From positions 17,794,001 through 17,858,000 of the forward strand of contig NC_068974.1 of assembly GCF_016808095.1 (NCBI RefSeq): a stretch of DNA of 64,000 nucleotides. The letters are read 5' to 3'. The translations under genes and the position numbers were made by a program. Below the pieces are notes generated by a model, which saw only the letters and a program-made list of their open reading frames with translations, was not told the DNA's origin and searched no databases. The stretch comes from Vigna angularis (taxonomy: Eukaryota > Streptophyta > Magnoliopsida > Fabales > Fabaceae). Shown in pieces: positions 1 through 11,141 of the stretch. Numbering within the stretch: the first letter of the stretch is position 1; every line of letters starts with the position of its first letter.

Positions 1-19
1 TGAATATTGCTTGTTGCAG

Positions 20-1382
20 TTCAAGGTCTCTCTCACCTCAGGTTTATATCTTTTACTTTTTGAAGGAAAGTTACTGTTATGTTTTATAAAAGCTACTAAA
101 TGTCTAAATATTTATTAATTGGTTTCATGTGAAATACTTTGTTCCTAAATGGTTTGGACATCTGGAGGGTTTTGTAATTACCATTACATTACAAATGAAT
201 ATATATCGTTTTCTGATTACCAATAGTAAAATGCGAGTCTTACGCATTCAGGCATTATGATTTATTGTCATAATATTGCCTTGATGAACTTAATTTCATG
301 TGGTAAAGCATGGCTTTTCTTTTCAGGACTAAGTATCCCCATTGAAGCCTATTATTCTTACCATTATTAGAAATATAAGCAAATAATAGTAAATAAAAGG
401 AAAAAAAATACTATTATTAGCGGTCTGAGTTTTTGAAAGTACCAAAACCATAGAAAAATTGCATGCGAAATATGATAAATTTTGCATTTACTGTAGGACC
501 TAAATCTTCTGAGAAGGATCGCTGGATGTCAAGAGTACCTAACACAAGAGAACTTCGAGAAGTTGTGGTGTTGGTTGTACCCTGTGGCAATTACAATATC
601 AAGGGACTGGGTAAATCCTATCTGGAAATCCACATCACCTAAGTGGATAGAAGGGTTTATAACCAAGGAAGAAGCTGAAGCTTCACTACAAGGTCCCACA
701 GGATTTCAAGAACCTGGTACCTTTGTACTCCGATTTCCTACCTCACGAAGCTGGCCACATCCAGATGCTGGTAGCTTAGTTGTAACCTATGTTGGCAATG
801 ACTACAAACTGCACCACAGGCTACTTTCTCTGCACCAGGTTTATGGGTAAGTTTAATTTATTTCTTCTTCATAGAAGAGATTGCTGTTCTTTATTTAATG
901 ATCAAATGTGATAGCTTTCATAACAGCCTATGTAAATATTCACGAGTACAGACACTTAACACTTATCATAAATGCTATCCTTTAACTAAAACATCAATCA
1001 CATTTCTTGTAGTTCTTATAGCACTGGCGATAAAAGAGTTGACATGAAACCGCTTCAAGATATGCTATTGGCAGAACCTGAGCTGTCTCAATTGGGAAGG
1101 TAATTACATAAAGCATTTTCTTATTGTTTCTTTCACACTGAATGCTTAACAAATCTCAAACATTTACTGTATTTGTTTCATCGGAAACTGTTCAGGATAA
1201 TAAGAAGTCATTAGGCAAACTATAATTGTTGCAGAATGTTCCCAACATTCGTGTTAAAGTTGCTTTCAAGGTTGGTTGTCTTTGCTCGAAAGACTCAGAA
1301 AAGTAGATGGGAGTGGTGGCCTATGAACTATGGTAATATATTCTACAGTTTACTTGTATATTATGAAAAATTAAGGTTTTAG
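20..1382 (+). CDS. Plant SH2-domain (STAT-linker type) protein, 3' exons only
   Basis: Spliced 3' end of a host gene. Exons I can place are 20-41 (tentative, 22 nt between ttgcag and gtttat), 497-846 (acceptor ctgtag, donor gtaagt), 1013-1099 (acceptor ttgtag, donor gtaatt) and 1235 to the stop at 1380-1382 (acceptor ttgcag). The phases join cleanly across 846/1013 and 1099/1235. The second exon encodes an aromatic linker (around WCWLYPV), then KWIEGFITKEEAE and GTFVLRFPTSRSWPHPDAGS, a complete SH2-like core with the FVLRFP strand and its Arg. SH2 domains bind phosphotyrosine and are very rare in plants, where the known ones resemble the STAT linker-SH2 module. The protein is probably a nuclear or cytosolic signalling factor, which is family knowledge rather than something visible here. 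The C-terminus is uncertain because a GT at 1333 could extend splicing. The 5' part is outside the window. Confidence 0.82.
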
Positions 1383-1740
1383 GCGTATTGTTGTAAACAT
1401 TAGTGGCTGATAATCTTTATATAAAAAGGTATCCCCATTTATTTGTATTCAAAACCAATCAAAGCATCTCTTATATTGTTGAGTTGGCTTCCATAAGTAT
1501 TCCTCCCCATTGGTTTCAACCCCTGCTGCCAAAGTGTTGTGTCCTGCAGAGGTTACAACCATTTGGAACAATGTTTTATATGTTATAGGGATTAACTAAT
1601 ACGAACCAAAATTATTACAAAATAAACTTAAACTTATCGAAATAAAAAAAAAGGGATTGAATCTTTAAATATTGAAGCTATAAATTGCATTTGAAGCTGT
1701 TAGGAGAATTAAGACAGATGGAGAACAAGGCAGCTTCTTC
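1383..1740. other. AT-rich 3' flank of the SH2 gene
   Basis: No convincing ORF continues from the upstream gene. The segment probably holds the 3' UTR and polyadenylation region, but no single poly(A) signal stands out. Confidence 0.4.
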
Positions 1741-1749
1741 ATGCACCTC

Positions 1750-1807
1750 TATATATATATACATATATTATGTAAATATGCATATATTATGTACATATAT
1801 TATGTAA

Positions 1808-1845
<38 letters not shown>

Positions 1846-1865
1846 GTGTACACATATATATGTAC

Positions 1866-1897
<32 letters not shown>

Positions 1898-1948
1898 GTG
1901 TGTATATATATATATATGTGTGTATATGTGTATATATATGTGTATATA

Positions 1949-1979
<31 letters not shown>

Positions 1980-2054
1980 GTGTGTATATATATATATATA
2001 TGTGTATATATATATATATATGTGTATATATATATATATGTATATATATATATG
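1750..2054. repeat. Interrupted (TA)n/(TG) microsatellite
   Basis: About 300 bp of alternating TA broken by TGTG and TACA steps. The Tyr/Ile/Cys-rich frames found here on both strands are products of the repeat, not genes. Confidence 0.95.
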
Positions 2055-2111
2055 AATTTTGTTTACGTGTAATTTTTTTGTTAGTATATTTTAATAAAAA
2101 AGATTTCATTT

Positions 2112-3180
2112 TCATAAAAAGAAAATATTTTAAATACAAGTGTATTTTAATAATTTTTATTTTTAATTTAAAATAAAATATAAAAAAAATAAGAAACACT
2201 CATTTAATTATGATCTACTTTTTTCACTTATCTAATTTGTGTTTCTTCATCTTTTATTTCATCAACACACAACAATCCGATATTGTAATTTGTTGTTCTT
2301 GTTGTGTTTGTTTATTTGTTTATCACTTTAATAACAAAATAATTGATAATGTTGATGTTGATTTTTGTTTGAAAGATTGTGTTATATTTTTTTCTTTTGG
2401 ATTGTTATTAAATTTCATTTTTAAATTTTAGAAGTCGTAGTTTATCTTCGTAAGTTTGATATACTCAGGATTCTTAAGTTGGGATTACAATTATCATGAC
2501 CAATCATTAGTTTAATTGTTTTATTGCATAAGTATGAAATTCTTTTACAATTGTATGCTAATAAACTATTAAATAATCAATTTAGGTATTTAAGTACTCA
2601 ATAATCCATTTCCTTAATATTTTGTGAGAAATACTCATTTCATAGTAAGAGACAAATCAATTTTGAAGATTATTTTTCTATCTGTTATGAATAATTTTTA
2701 CTGTTATCCTCTGAATCCAAATTTGTTTACCATATTCGTTAAGATGTTGGATCAAATTTTCAGAGTCTAACGACAGTCTTTTTTGAATATGTTGATAAAA
2801 GACTGTAATGAATGATTTATATATTTCACATGATAGTCAAAATGAAAAAATGATTTATTCCTTCTAGATGATTCACAAAAAATGCGTCACTGCATTTTTG
2901 ACACTGGTATTTGTTTGGTAATTTCAGAAATCAAAGCATCAACTAGAGTAATGTGCTTTGGTGAGTTACGGGAATTACAAACCTTCCTAAAGATACATTA
3001 CTATTTTTAAAATTTAAAAATAAAATTTAATAATTATCGGAAAAAGATATAATGTAACTCTCCAATCAAAAATCGACATCAATATCATTAATTATTTTGT
3101 GTATTTTTGATTTTTTTATTTTAAATTAAAAATAAAAATTATTAAAATACTTTTGTATTTAAAATATGCATTTTTTATAA
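2112..3180. repeat. Foldback structure with inverted arms
   Basis: The left arm (about 2112-2179) and the reverse complement of the right arm (about 3113-3180) share roughly 60 of 68 positions, including the string ATTTTAATAATTTTTATTTT. The roughly 930 bp between them is AT-rich with no recognisable coding sequence. Both arms lie just inside TA microsatellites (1750-2054 and 3256-3374), as expected for a foldback or MITE-like element that inserted into a TA repeat. No terminal motif of a known superfamily was recognised. Confidence 0.55.
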
Positions 3181-3252
3181 ATGAGAAAATTTTTTTCCTT
3201 TAAAATTTGGTACACTTATCTAAAATGTAATAACCATAAGTTAACAAACTCA

Positions 3253-3383
<131 letters not shown>

Positions 3384-3632
3384 GAAAGCAATTATTTTGA
3401 GAGAAAAAAAGTTTTAAATCGCGTAATACAATAAAAAAGAGAAGAAGGAAAAATGGAATGTTCTTTATTCGAGGGTGCACGAAGAAATATATGAAGGTGC
3501 AACAAGAACCTACCCGAGGACAAACTAAAGTGACTCCAACGCAACATAAAATCTTATAATTTTGTAATTTTGGCCCTACAGAATTTGTAATTTTAGTTTC
3601 TATTTTTCTTTGTAACTTTAGTAAATTTTTAA

Positions 3633-3999
3633 TGGCTTAAATGCTTGCTTCGTTCCCATGTTAAAAGGTGAATTTTTGTTTAGTACCCGGTTTTAAAAAT
3701 GAAGACATTGGATCTCTATGTTATGAAAAATATATGAATAAGGTCCACAAAGAAAGAACAAGTTCAACAAATCATAAAAAAAAAACTGAACAAGAAAGAA
3801 AAATGCTGGACAAAAGAAGAGAAAAGAGAAAAAGTACAGCCACATCAGCATGGACTTAATGTCATTGCTGTCAACTTAACAGACAAGATCTTATTCATAC
3901 ACTTTTCATAACATAGGGACCTAATGTCTTCATTTTTAAAACTTGGTACTAAATAGAAATTTATCTCTTAATATGAGGACGAAGTAAGCATTTAAGCCA
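3633..3999. mobile_element. MITE, 367 bp, long terminal inverted repeats
   Basis: The ends read TGGCTTAAATGCTT(G/A)CTTCGT inward from both sides. Similarity between the arms continues for about 100 bp (for example TTTAAAAATGAAGACATT in both). The element is flanked by a perfect 7-bp duplication TTTTTAA at 3626-3632 and 4000-4006. No transposase is present, so it is non-autonomous. The 63-codon frame inside it is a by-product. The superfamily is not certain. Confidence 0.85.
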
Positions 4000-4006
4000 T
4001 TTTTAA

Positions 4007-4394
4007 TCATCCATAACCTTATTCAATTTTTAGTTTAATTATTTATAGTTTTTGTTGCCTTACATATTATAGTAAAATTGAGAGACAATGCAATATTTGT
4101 AATTTCTTTTCAAAGAGTTGAAGAGAATTTACTTGTAATTTCTTTTCAAAGAATTGAAGAGAATTACTGCTGAATTATGATGACGACGACTTTTTTTAAA
4201 ATTGAAAATGAAGGATACTAATATTCAAAGCTTAAGAGATTATTAATACCCATATACAAGGATACCAATATATAAATCTGTGTAGAAAAAAAGTTCAGAA
4301 ATCCAAATTATTAATAATTAAAAATTAAGGGAACAAATTACAGAAGTAAAATACAACTGAAATTACGATTTTGATAAAATGTAAACTCTAATTT
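4007..4394. other. AT-rich intergenic sequence
   Basis: No coding, RNA or element boundary is recognised between the MITE and the next LTR. There is a short imperfect direct repeat (attgaagagaatt, around 4120-4165). Confidence 0.5.
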
Positions 4395-7034
4395 TGTGAG
4401 GGCTTGTAAAAATATAAAGGAGTCATTGGGCCTTATGTGAGGCAGCCAGGCTTATCAAACCAAGGACAACTTAGCCTTAGGAAAGACTTCTCAGAAGTCT
4501 GATTTAGTTGCTTGAGCTCTCTCTCTAAAACTCTTTTGCCCTAAATTCTCTTTGCCTTCTCTCTAAAAAAAATTTCCACTCACTGAACCATTCAATCTTG
4601 GATTTGAAGGTGCTCAAGCGTTCACCACACCGAAGACTTCCTTTTGACCCGATCATATTTTCGTTTGGACCGGTAAGTGATTTTTCCCCTTTCCTTCGCT
4701 GTTTCTAGAGCCTAGGGCATGCAACGTTACTGGTTGCATGTTGCTAGTGGGGTTTCGTCTTCATATTTTCTGTCAAATCAAGCTCTAAGAGTTGTTGTTG
4801 TCACCACTTTGGTGGTTTGTAGGGTCAGGTTGAGTTCTCGTGCTGTGAAGGGTACTGTTAGGACAATTTCAATTAGTTGTGCTTGGAGAAACCCAGGTAA
4901 GGGGAGCTAGTTATATTTTTTTTAGGAGTTGTATGATGTGCATGTTTGATAAATTGTGATTTGTCTTGCTGTTATACTATATTTTTGGTGGTGAGCATGT
5001 TGAGTTTCATTTGTTGAAAATGTGAAATTTGTGTAACCATGGTATGCTGATTATTATTTGACTTGGATGAGTTTGTTGGCTGTACTTGATTTTGTTGGAG
5101 AGGTTTGGAGTAAGAATTCTGTAATATCGTTAATATGGATAGTAAGTAGGTGCACAGGTACTGTTTTAGGTTACTGTGAGAGAAAGTGAGGTATTGAAAT
5201 TGGGCAATTGGAGTCTAGAACACCATAGGACAGTTTGGATGACTTAGATAAATCAATTGTGACCTTTTGAGAGTACTTTGTTGGTAGGATAGAGGAATCT
5301 TAAAAACCTGAGTTGGCACATCCCTGATCATAGAGCAACCCTAGTCTGATCCAATCAGTTGTGACTAGTCATATGTGCTGGCGTCGACGGTGAGTCTGAT
5401 GCGTTCAGACATTGGATTCTTCTTCGATGACCAATTGGGTTAGTAAGGAGTGTTTGAGGTGGAAATCATGCGTTAGCCTTGTTAGATGAGTAAACAGTTA
5501 CTGGAGTACTATTTTAGGTCTTTTGAGAGGAACCGAGGTAGAAAATTTGAGCATAGGTGGTCTTGAGTGCAATAGGGCAGTTTGGCTAGCTTGGATGAGT
5601 TAATTAGAACTAGTTAGGGTCATAAAACAGAGTAAAGTCATGTTTAAAATGGTAGAATTGAAATTGGGTTCTTGGGTTAATGAAATTGGAATTTTAAGTT
5701 AAAAGTTGGGTATTGATCACTTTAGAATCATGTTAATAATGTTTATAATCAAATAGAAAAGTTTAATTATATGATCTAGGATCATTAGAAGTTAAGGAAG
5801 AGGTCTAGAACGAGTTCTAGGGTGTTGAGTGCTTGAAATTTGCATAATTTCGTTCTACAGATTATGTAGAGTCGCATAACGCATCCTGTGCGCTATGCGA
5901 ATTTTACCTAAAAGGCTCCCCCGTCAGGAATATTCACTTAGCACACCAAGGGTGGTGCGCTGTGAGAATTTTTGCTGTCAAACCTTGCCTCCCCCGTCAA
6001 GAAAATTCGCTCAGCGCACCAAGGGTGGTGCGCTATGCGAATTTTTGCTGTCTTGCCACCCTGGTGCGCTGTGCGACCTGATTCAGTGAGTTTCACATTT
6101 TTCCTCATCTGTTTGAGCTGTTTGATGTTGTTTGACTGCCAGGGTGTATGTATGTCTATATAACTGATTTGAGTGGCTTGATTTTGCAACATGATTGAGG
6201 GTATGTTGTATTATGTGTGAATTATAGTTTGGAAGTATGTATGAAACAAAGTTGTGATTGGCGTAAGTGTAACAAGTATGGTTCATGGACGTAATTCCAT
6301 GATCCTCAAGGAGAGGATACATGGTGGTGCCCTAGTAGTGTGTAGAATGATTGCATGGCAGCTCAGTCTTGGGGGTTTTCGTGAAACTACAATGATCAAT
6401 CATTCTCAAGTAGAGAGGATTGAATCATGTGGTGAGTAGTAGCAGGAGGTCCTACTCTTGGAGGCTTCCAGTATGCTCCAGGACGAGAAACGGACTAACC
6501 TCGTGAGTGTGGTAGGGTGGAACCCATTGGCAATGGCTTTGCAAAGCAGTAGAGGCCACCACGAGTGCATTAGCTCGACAATCATTCTAGTCCGGACGAG
6601 TCGGTTTATAATGCAACAAGTATTGTAATGTCATTTACCATGTTTTAAGTGAACTATGCATGCTGTGTGTGACTGTATAACATGCTTTTTATACCTAGCT
6701 CATCCTTGCTTGTTTGTGTTGGTTGTGTATGAATCATTTTGCGATGATCATCCACTTGGATGGGAGCAGATGACGAGGAGGTTTCCTTGGAGACAACTTT
6801 GGAAGAAGACGACAATGCTACAGTTTAGGCTTCCTAGGGGTTTCTTAGTCATTTGATGATATTTTGAAATACTTTTCCTCTTTAAGTTTACAGTTTAGAC
6901 CTCTTTTGTTAAAGTTTAAATTCTGAAGCTATTTTGAGGATGACTATAATCCTAATTACTCTTGACTGCTTTCCTATATTATGCATGATGACGTCTTTAT
7001 TATATATGTTTTTCTATATAATCGGGATGTCACA
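4395..7034 (+). mobile_element. Solo LTR, Tekay-type chromovirus family
   Basis: Starts TGTGAGGGCTTG and ends GGGATGTCACA, matching the ends of the other Tekay-family LTRs in this window (TGTAAGG...GGATGTTACA at 49544-52775 and the minus-strand LTRs at 17550 and 24790). Its 3' half shares the block GATGATCATCC...GAGCAGA (6745-6780) and the aggaggtcct block (about 6450) with them. No internal region follows, so it is a solo LTR of about 2.6 kb. The five flanking bases (aattt and acagc) do not match, so the target duplication is lost or one edge is slightly misplaced. Confidence 0.72.
5870..6083 (+). repeat. Tandem repeat of about 65 bp with GC-rich hairpins
   Basis: Three diverged units each contain a form of 'cacc aagg gtggtgcg' followed by gaatttttgctgt. 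The best unit has arms GCGCACCA and TGGTGCGC around a 4-nt loop. The repeat lies inside the 4395-7034 LTR and accounts for the short frames found there on both strands. Confidence 0.75.
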
Positions 7035-7040
7035 ACAGCA

Positions 7041-7435
7041 TGTGACATCCAGGCACTAACGAGGGCGGGGAGTGATCGCCGGTGCAAGAGGCACGAAGTG
7101 CAAGGGGCACAAACAAGGAGCGGCTCCTGGTAGGATTCTAGTGGAAGGGACACATGGATGAATCGAACATACACCGGAATGAGAGGGATCTAGAGACTTT
7201 ATAAGTATGAGACTATACAGTTGAAGGATAGCTTAAAGGGATTGATTTGGCTACTCATATCACCAAAATGCATTTGCTTTTTAGTAGCCTAACCCATAAG
7301 AACTCCATGGTTAAGCGTGCTTAGCCTGGAGTAATTTAGGGATGGGTGACCTTTTGTGAAGTTTTCCCGAAAAGTTTGAGGGCAAAGTACATTGGAAAAC
7401 CTCGTGTTGATCTGTGGGGGCAGTCAATTATAAAG
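7041..7435 (+). mobile_element. Cassandra-type TRIM LTR (solo or fragment)
   Basis: Begins TGTGACATCC and carries a 5S-rRNA-like domain near its 3' end, followed by gatctgtgggggcagtca. An LTR that embeds a Pol III 5S sequence is the hallmark of Cassandra TRIM retrotransposons of vascular plants. The right edge is not defined; I place it after the gggggcagtca string. No second LTR or primer-binding site was found nearby, so this is a solo LTR or fragment. Confidence 0.75.
7289..7412 (+). other. 5S rRNA-like domain with A-box and C-box
   Basis: Contains the 5S internal promoter landmarks in order: cccataagaactcc, an A-box region ggTTAAGCGTGCTTag, and the C-box gGGATGGGTGACCt, then a late CCTCGTGTTG. 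About 45 extra bases separate the C-box from that late block, so the domain is not a functional 5S gene. In Cassandra elements it may give Pol III promoter activity inside the LTR. Confidence 0.8.
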
Positions 7436-7510
7436 AATTATATTGACAATTGTCAAAATTATAATTTATATTAAGATATCTTAAAAAATAAATTCAAATA
7501 TAAAAAATAA

Positions 7511-8367
7511 AGGCTAACTTTTGGTTCTATATCTTATCCTCAATTTAGTTTTTATTTTGTTTAAAAGGAGTCAATCCATTTTTTTTTCATTAAATTGATG
7601 TTAACACCATTTGAAAGGTAACTACATATAGTTTAAACCTTTTTCTCCTTCATCTTTCTAACAACATAATCTCACCATCCAAACTTATCAGACTCTATTT
7701 CCAAGAAGAAGAATGATCATAATGCTGTTATGAGACAAAGAAGATAGAAAAAGAAATGGTCTTGAGAAATGACACGTGAAAGAGGATTTTCATTAATGAT
7801 ACCTAACAACAACAAATGTTCACCTTTTCAAACGTCAATGAAACACAAACATAAATGATAAACTCTAAAGAGAATTGAGGAAGCTAAGTTTAAAAGGAAC
7901 TTACAAATATAAGTAAAAAAACACATGAAAATAAAAGTGACATGATGTCGAGGATCGAACCACAACAAGAAAAATAAGTGTAGTGGAAGCTACCACTATG
8001 GTCTCAACGTCAAGCTTATGGAAGTGGGGGTAGGTTTTGTCGAGATGGGTGGTGATGGGTATTGTTAGAGTGGTGGTGGTGATGGTGATGAGTGTAGTTA
8101 GGGTAAGTGATGGATGGGATTTTGTCATTATAAAAGATGAAGAGAGAGATGGTTTGGACTAACATGTAATCCTCCTCCAAATAGTATGAACATCCATTTA
8201 ATATAATAGGTCGCATAGACTCTTTTTAAATAAAATGAATTGGCTCTTTTTAAATAAAATGAACTCGCTCTTTTTAAATAAAATGAACATTGAATTGAGG
8301 ACAAAAAAAATTTAAAGAATCACATTGAAGGAACCTTCGAAATATAGGACCAAATTAATTAAACCTA
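7511..8367. mobile_element. Putative TIR element, about 0.86 kb
   Basis: The left end (aggctaactt...ttggttctatat) matches the reverse complement of the right end (aggtttaatt...ttggtcctatat), with a second matching block TCCTCAATT further in. There is no clear target duplication and no transposase. The centre has a GTGGTGGTGATGG-like simple repeat that generates His/Thr-rich frames. Confidence 0.45.
8216..8290 (+). repeat. 26-bp tandem repeat, three copies
   Basis: Three consecutive copies of ctctttttaaataaaatgaa plus a variable 6-base tail. Confidence 0.85.
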
Positions 8368-9620
8368 AAATAGAATAGTTTATGTTTTTATAAATAAATT
8401 AAAAAATATATTCAAATTGAACTATAAAATCATATTTCTAGTACTACTTGAGATTGAATGAGTCTTAAATAGAAGAATAAGTAGATACTTTTGTTTATGC
8501 ATGATGATTTTTTTTCCTCTTTCCTTCATGCATTACCTAATAAAAAAGTCAAGTTTACTCATCATATTTATTTTGAATTCCGTGCTTTAAATTAGAAAAG
8601 TTCTCGTAATTAGTAGTATTGAAAATAATATCGTATACATAAAATTATATAATTACAAAGTTATTGTTATGCTATTTCTAAATAAGGTTGTATCAACCTT
8701 TGTTCTTTTAAAATCATTCTCTTAAAGAAAATTTCTTAATCCATCATTTCAAACTCTGGAAGCTTGCTTTAAACCATACAAAGTCTTTATAAATTTAAAA
8801 TCATGGTCTAATTTAGAAATGTCTTCAAAACCTATAGATGGTTTAACATACACATCTTCTTCAATAAAAGCATTTAAAAATTAACTTTTGACAGCCATAT
8901 AAAGCTTGATATATTCAAAGCGGGAAATGCTAATAAAATCTTTGTTACCTCAATAGAGCAATAGTTTTGGTGAAGTGAATATCTTATTGTTGATTGTAGC
9001 TCTATGCTAAAAATATAGTTTTATTTCTTACCACTTTACAATCTTCACCTAGTTTTTGAAGGCTCGTCATGTTTCAATCGAACTTTGATCCGATGAAGGA
9101 GGTATCAAAGACAAGACATCATTTTTGGTGAATTGGTTTAGCTTTTCAACCATGAATGGAATTCAATCTTCGTCTTACAGGGATTCCCTTATGCTTTTAA
9201 GCTCAATATGAGACACCAATGCAATAACAACTTTGTATCTAAGTGAAGATCTACTTTTGTCACCATTTTTTCTCTCACCTAGGTTTTGATATTGAGGACG
9301 AGACAAAACATATATCCACTCTTTCTAAGGGGCCTAACCAAAGTGATAAGGTTCAAATGGACATTCTTTTTTCACATCATCTTTGTTTGATCTTCTTGTT
9401 GCATCAACAAATGATCCTTCTTCTACTCTTCTTTCTTCAAGCTACTAATTTGCATCTTTGTAAACTCAAGATCAGGATCGAACAACCTTCTATAGTTTAA
9501 GAAAATTCTACATTTATGATTTCTAAAATAATCAAGGTATAAGAATAACAAATTCTATAGACCTTTTGATATGTTCGAGTAACCAAGAAATACATTTTTG
9601 CCTACCTTAGAGTAAAATGT

Positions 9621-9830
9621 TATAATTTGAACATTGGTGTTAAGGATAAAAAAATCACTACTAAAAGCATGAAAATGTCCTATGTTTGGTTTTAGACTCC
9701 TATAGAGTTCATAGAGTCAAATTTTATAATTTGAATATTGGTGTTAAGGATAAAAAAATCACCACTAAAAGCATGAAAAATGTCCTATGTTTGGTTTTCT
9801 ACTCCTCTAGAGTTCATAGGAAATCTTTTC
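9621..9830. repeat. 104-bp tandem duplication
   Basis: TATAATTTGAA(C/T)ATTGGTG and about 90 following bases recur 104 bp downstream with few changes, inside the copia integrase remnant. Confidence 0.85.
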
Positions 9831-9843
9831 AATAATGGGTGTT

Positions 9844-11141
9844 TGTTAAGACTCGACAAGTGTAACGAGTCGTATCAAGCAATAATAAGTGGTAAGACCA
9901 AGTATCGTTTCTCAAGAGACTCACGACACTAAACAATCATGTAATTACTTAACTAATTAAGACTTTTAAGAACAATTTATGGTTTTGAATGCAAAAACAA
10001 GAAAGTAAATATGTATGCACTTTTGATCAATTGAAGAAAAACACAAAGGTGAATGAATGATATTGAAATTATGAGATTGTTGGGGTTTAGATTTCACCTA
10101 GTTTACTCTCATGCATATAAGAACTCATCTTCTTCATTCAATTGTTAACATCACTTTCTAAATTACTTAAAACCCGATCCCTCGGCAAAGAAAGCCTATC
10201 CTTAATTACTAGACCACAATCCCTTTCATCCCTAATAATTAATTCTGCATTACATTAGAAGCTCAAGATGACAAAAACTCATATCCTCATCCTTGAGCAG
10301 TACTGCTTTTGGGAGAAATTCTCCAGATCGTGGTTTCTAGGTATTTCTCAATAACAAAGAAGACCATAAAATCATGCCATGAATGATAAAAACATAACAA
10401 ACATAGAGCAAAGGAGAAAATCCCTAACAATTGATGAAAGAAGCATATATCAATTAAAACCAATTCAAATACATGAGAGATCACAAGGTTACATCATCCC
10501 CCATCAAAAAATTGAATTTAGTTCCCCCTTGTCATGGAGAAACTAGATGAACAATGGAGTGAGAATGAAAGATAAACCCTAAAAATTGAAGAGGAGAGCT
10601 TCTGCATCCATTTCTGCCTCTAGAGAGTTGGAAAAGTCTGAATTTGTGTCAATTTTGTCAAAAGATACTCCCTCTAGGACGTCCAAGTCCTTATATATAG
10701 TTAAATTGGATCATGGGCCAGTGTTGACACCGCTCAACACCCCTACTTAGGGCGCCCAAACGAGCTTGCGATAAAACTGACGCTCAACACCCATAAAAGG
10801 GCGCTCAAGCTTTATGCGATACATGGAACTGGCACTCAGCCTTGACTGACTGGCGCTCAGGGCCCCTTTTTTTCGCGCTACGCTTCAGCTTGACTTTTTT
10901 GCACTGCGTCTTTTTCTCTTTTTCTGCATTCCAACTCCTTGGTACTTTAACTCCTCTTTTAAATCATTCCAATAACCTAGAAAGTCAAGGGAATTTAGTG
11001 ATAAAATCATTAATTATACCCTCTACTCACTTATTCACAAAACTAAATTAAAAACATGAGTTCAAGCAAGCTTCTAAGTCAAAAAGGGTTGATTTAGTAT
11101 CAAAATTGCATCACAGATAACGGTATATTCAACTGTTATCA
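9844..11141 (-). mobile_element. Solo LTR of an Athila-type element, reverse orientation
   Basis: In element orientation it starts TGATAACAGTTGAA and ends GTCGAGTCTTAACA, 1298 bp, like the other Athila-type LTRs here. It contains the shared signature of a primer-proximal 'cttggtcttacc...ttgatacga' block and a GC-rich cluster of GCGCTCA words near 10720-10870. It interrupts the copia pseudogene. Flanks gtgtt and gtctc match at only 3 of 5 bases. Confidence 0.7.

Noticed and set aside
1741..2199. Several Tyr/Ile-rich frames on both strands
   Set aside because: They are translations of a TA/TG microsatellite; there is no conserved protein and all frames stay open for the same reason.
3668..3859. 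63-codon frame
   Set aside because: Lies inside the MITE between its inverted repeats; composition is that of the element.
4719..4910. 63-codon frame near the LTR start
   Set aside because: No coding signature; it lies within a solo LTR.
5895..6192. Overlapping frames on both strands
   Set aside because: Generated by the 65-bp tandem repeat inside the solo LTR.
7289..7412. Functional 5S rRNA gene
   Set aside because: Extra sequence between the C-box and the 3' block and many substitutions; it is part of a TRIM LTR.
7901..8216. His/Thr-rich minus-strand frames
   Set aside because: Translation of a GTGGTGATGG simple repeat.
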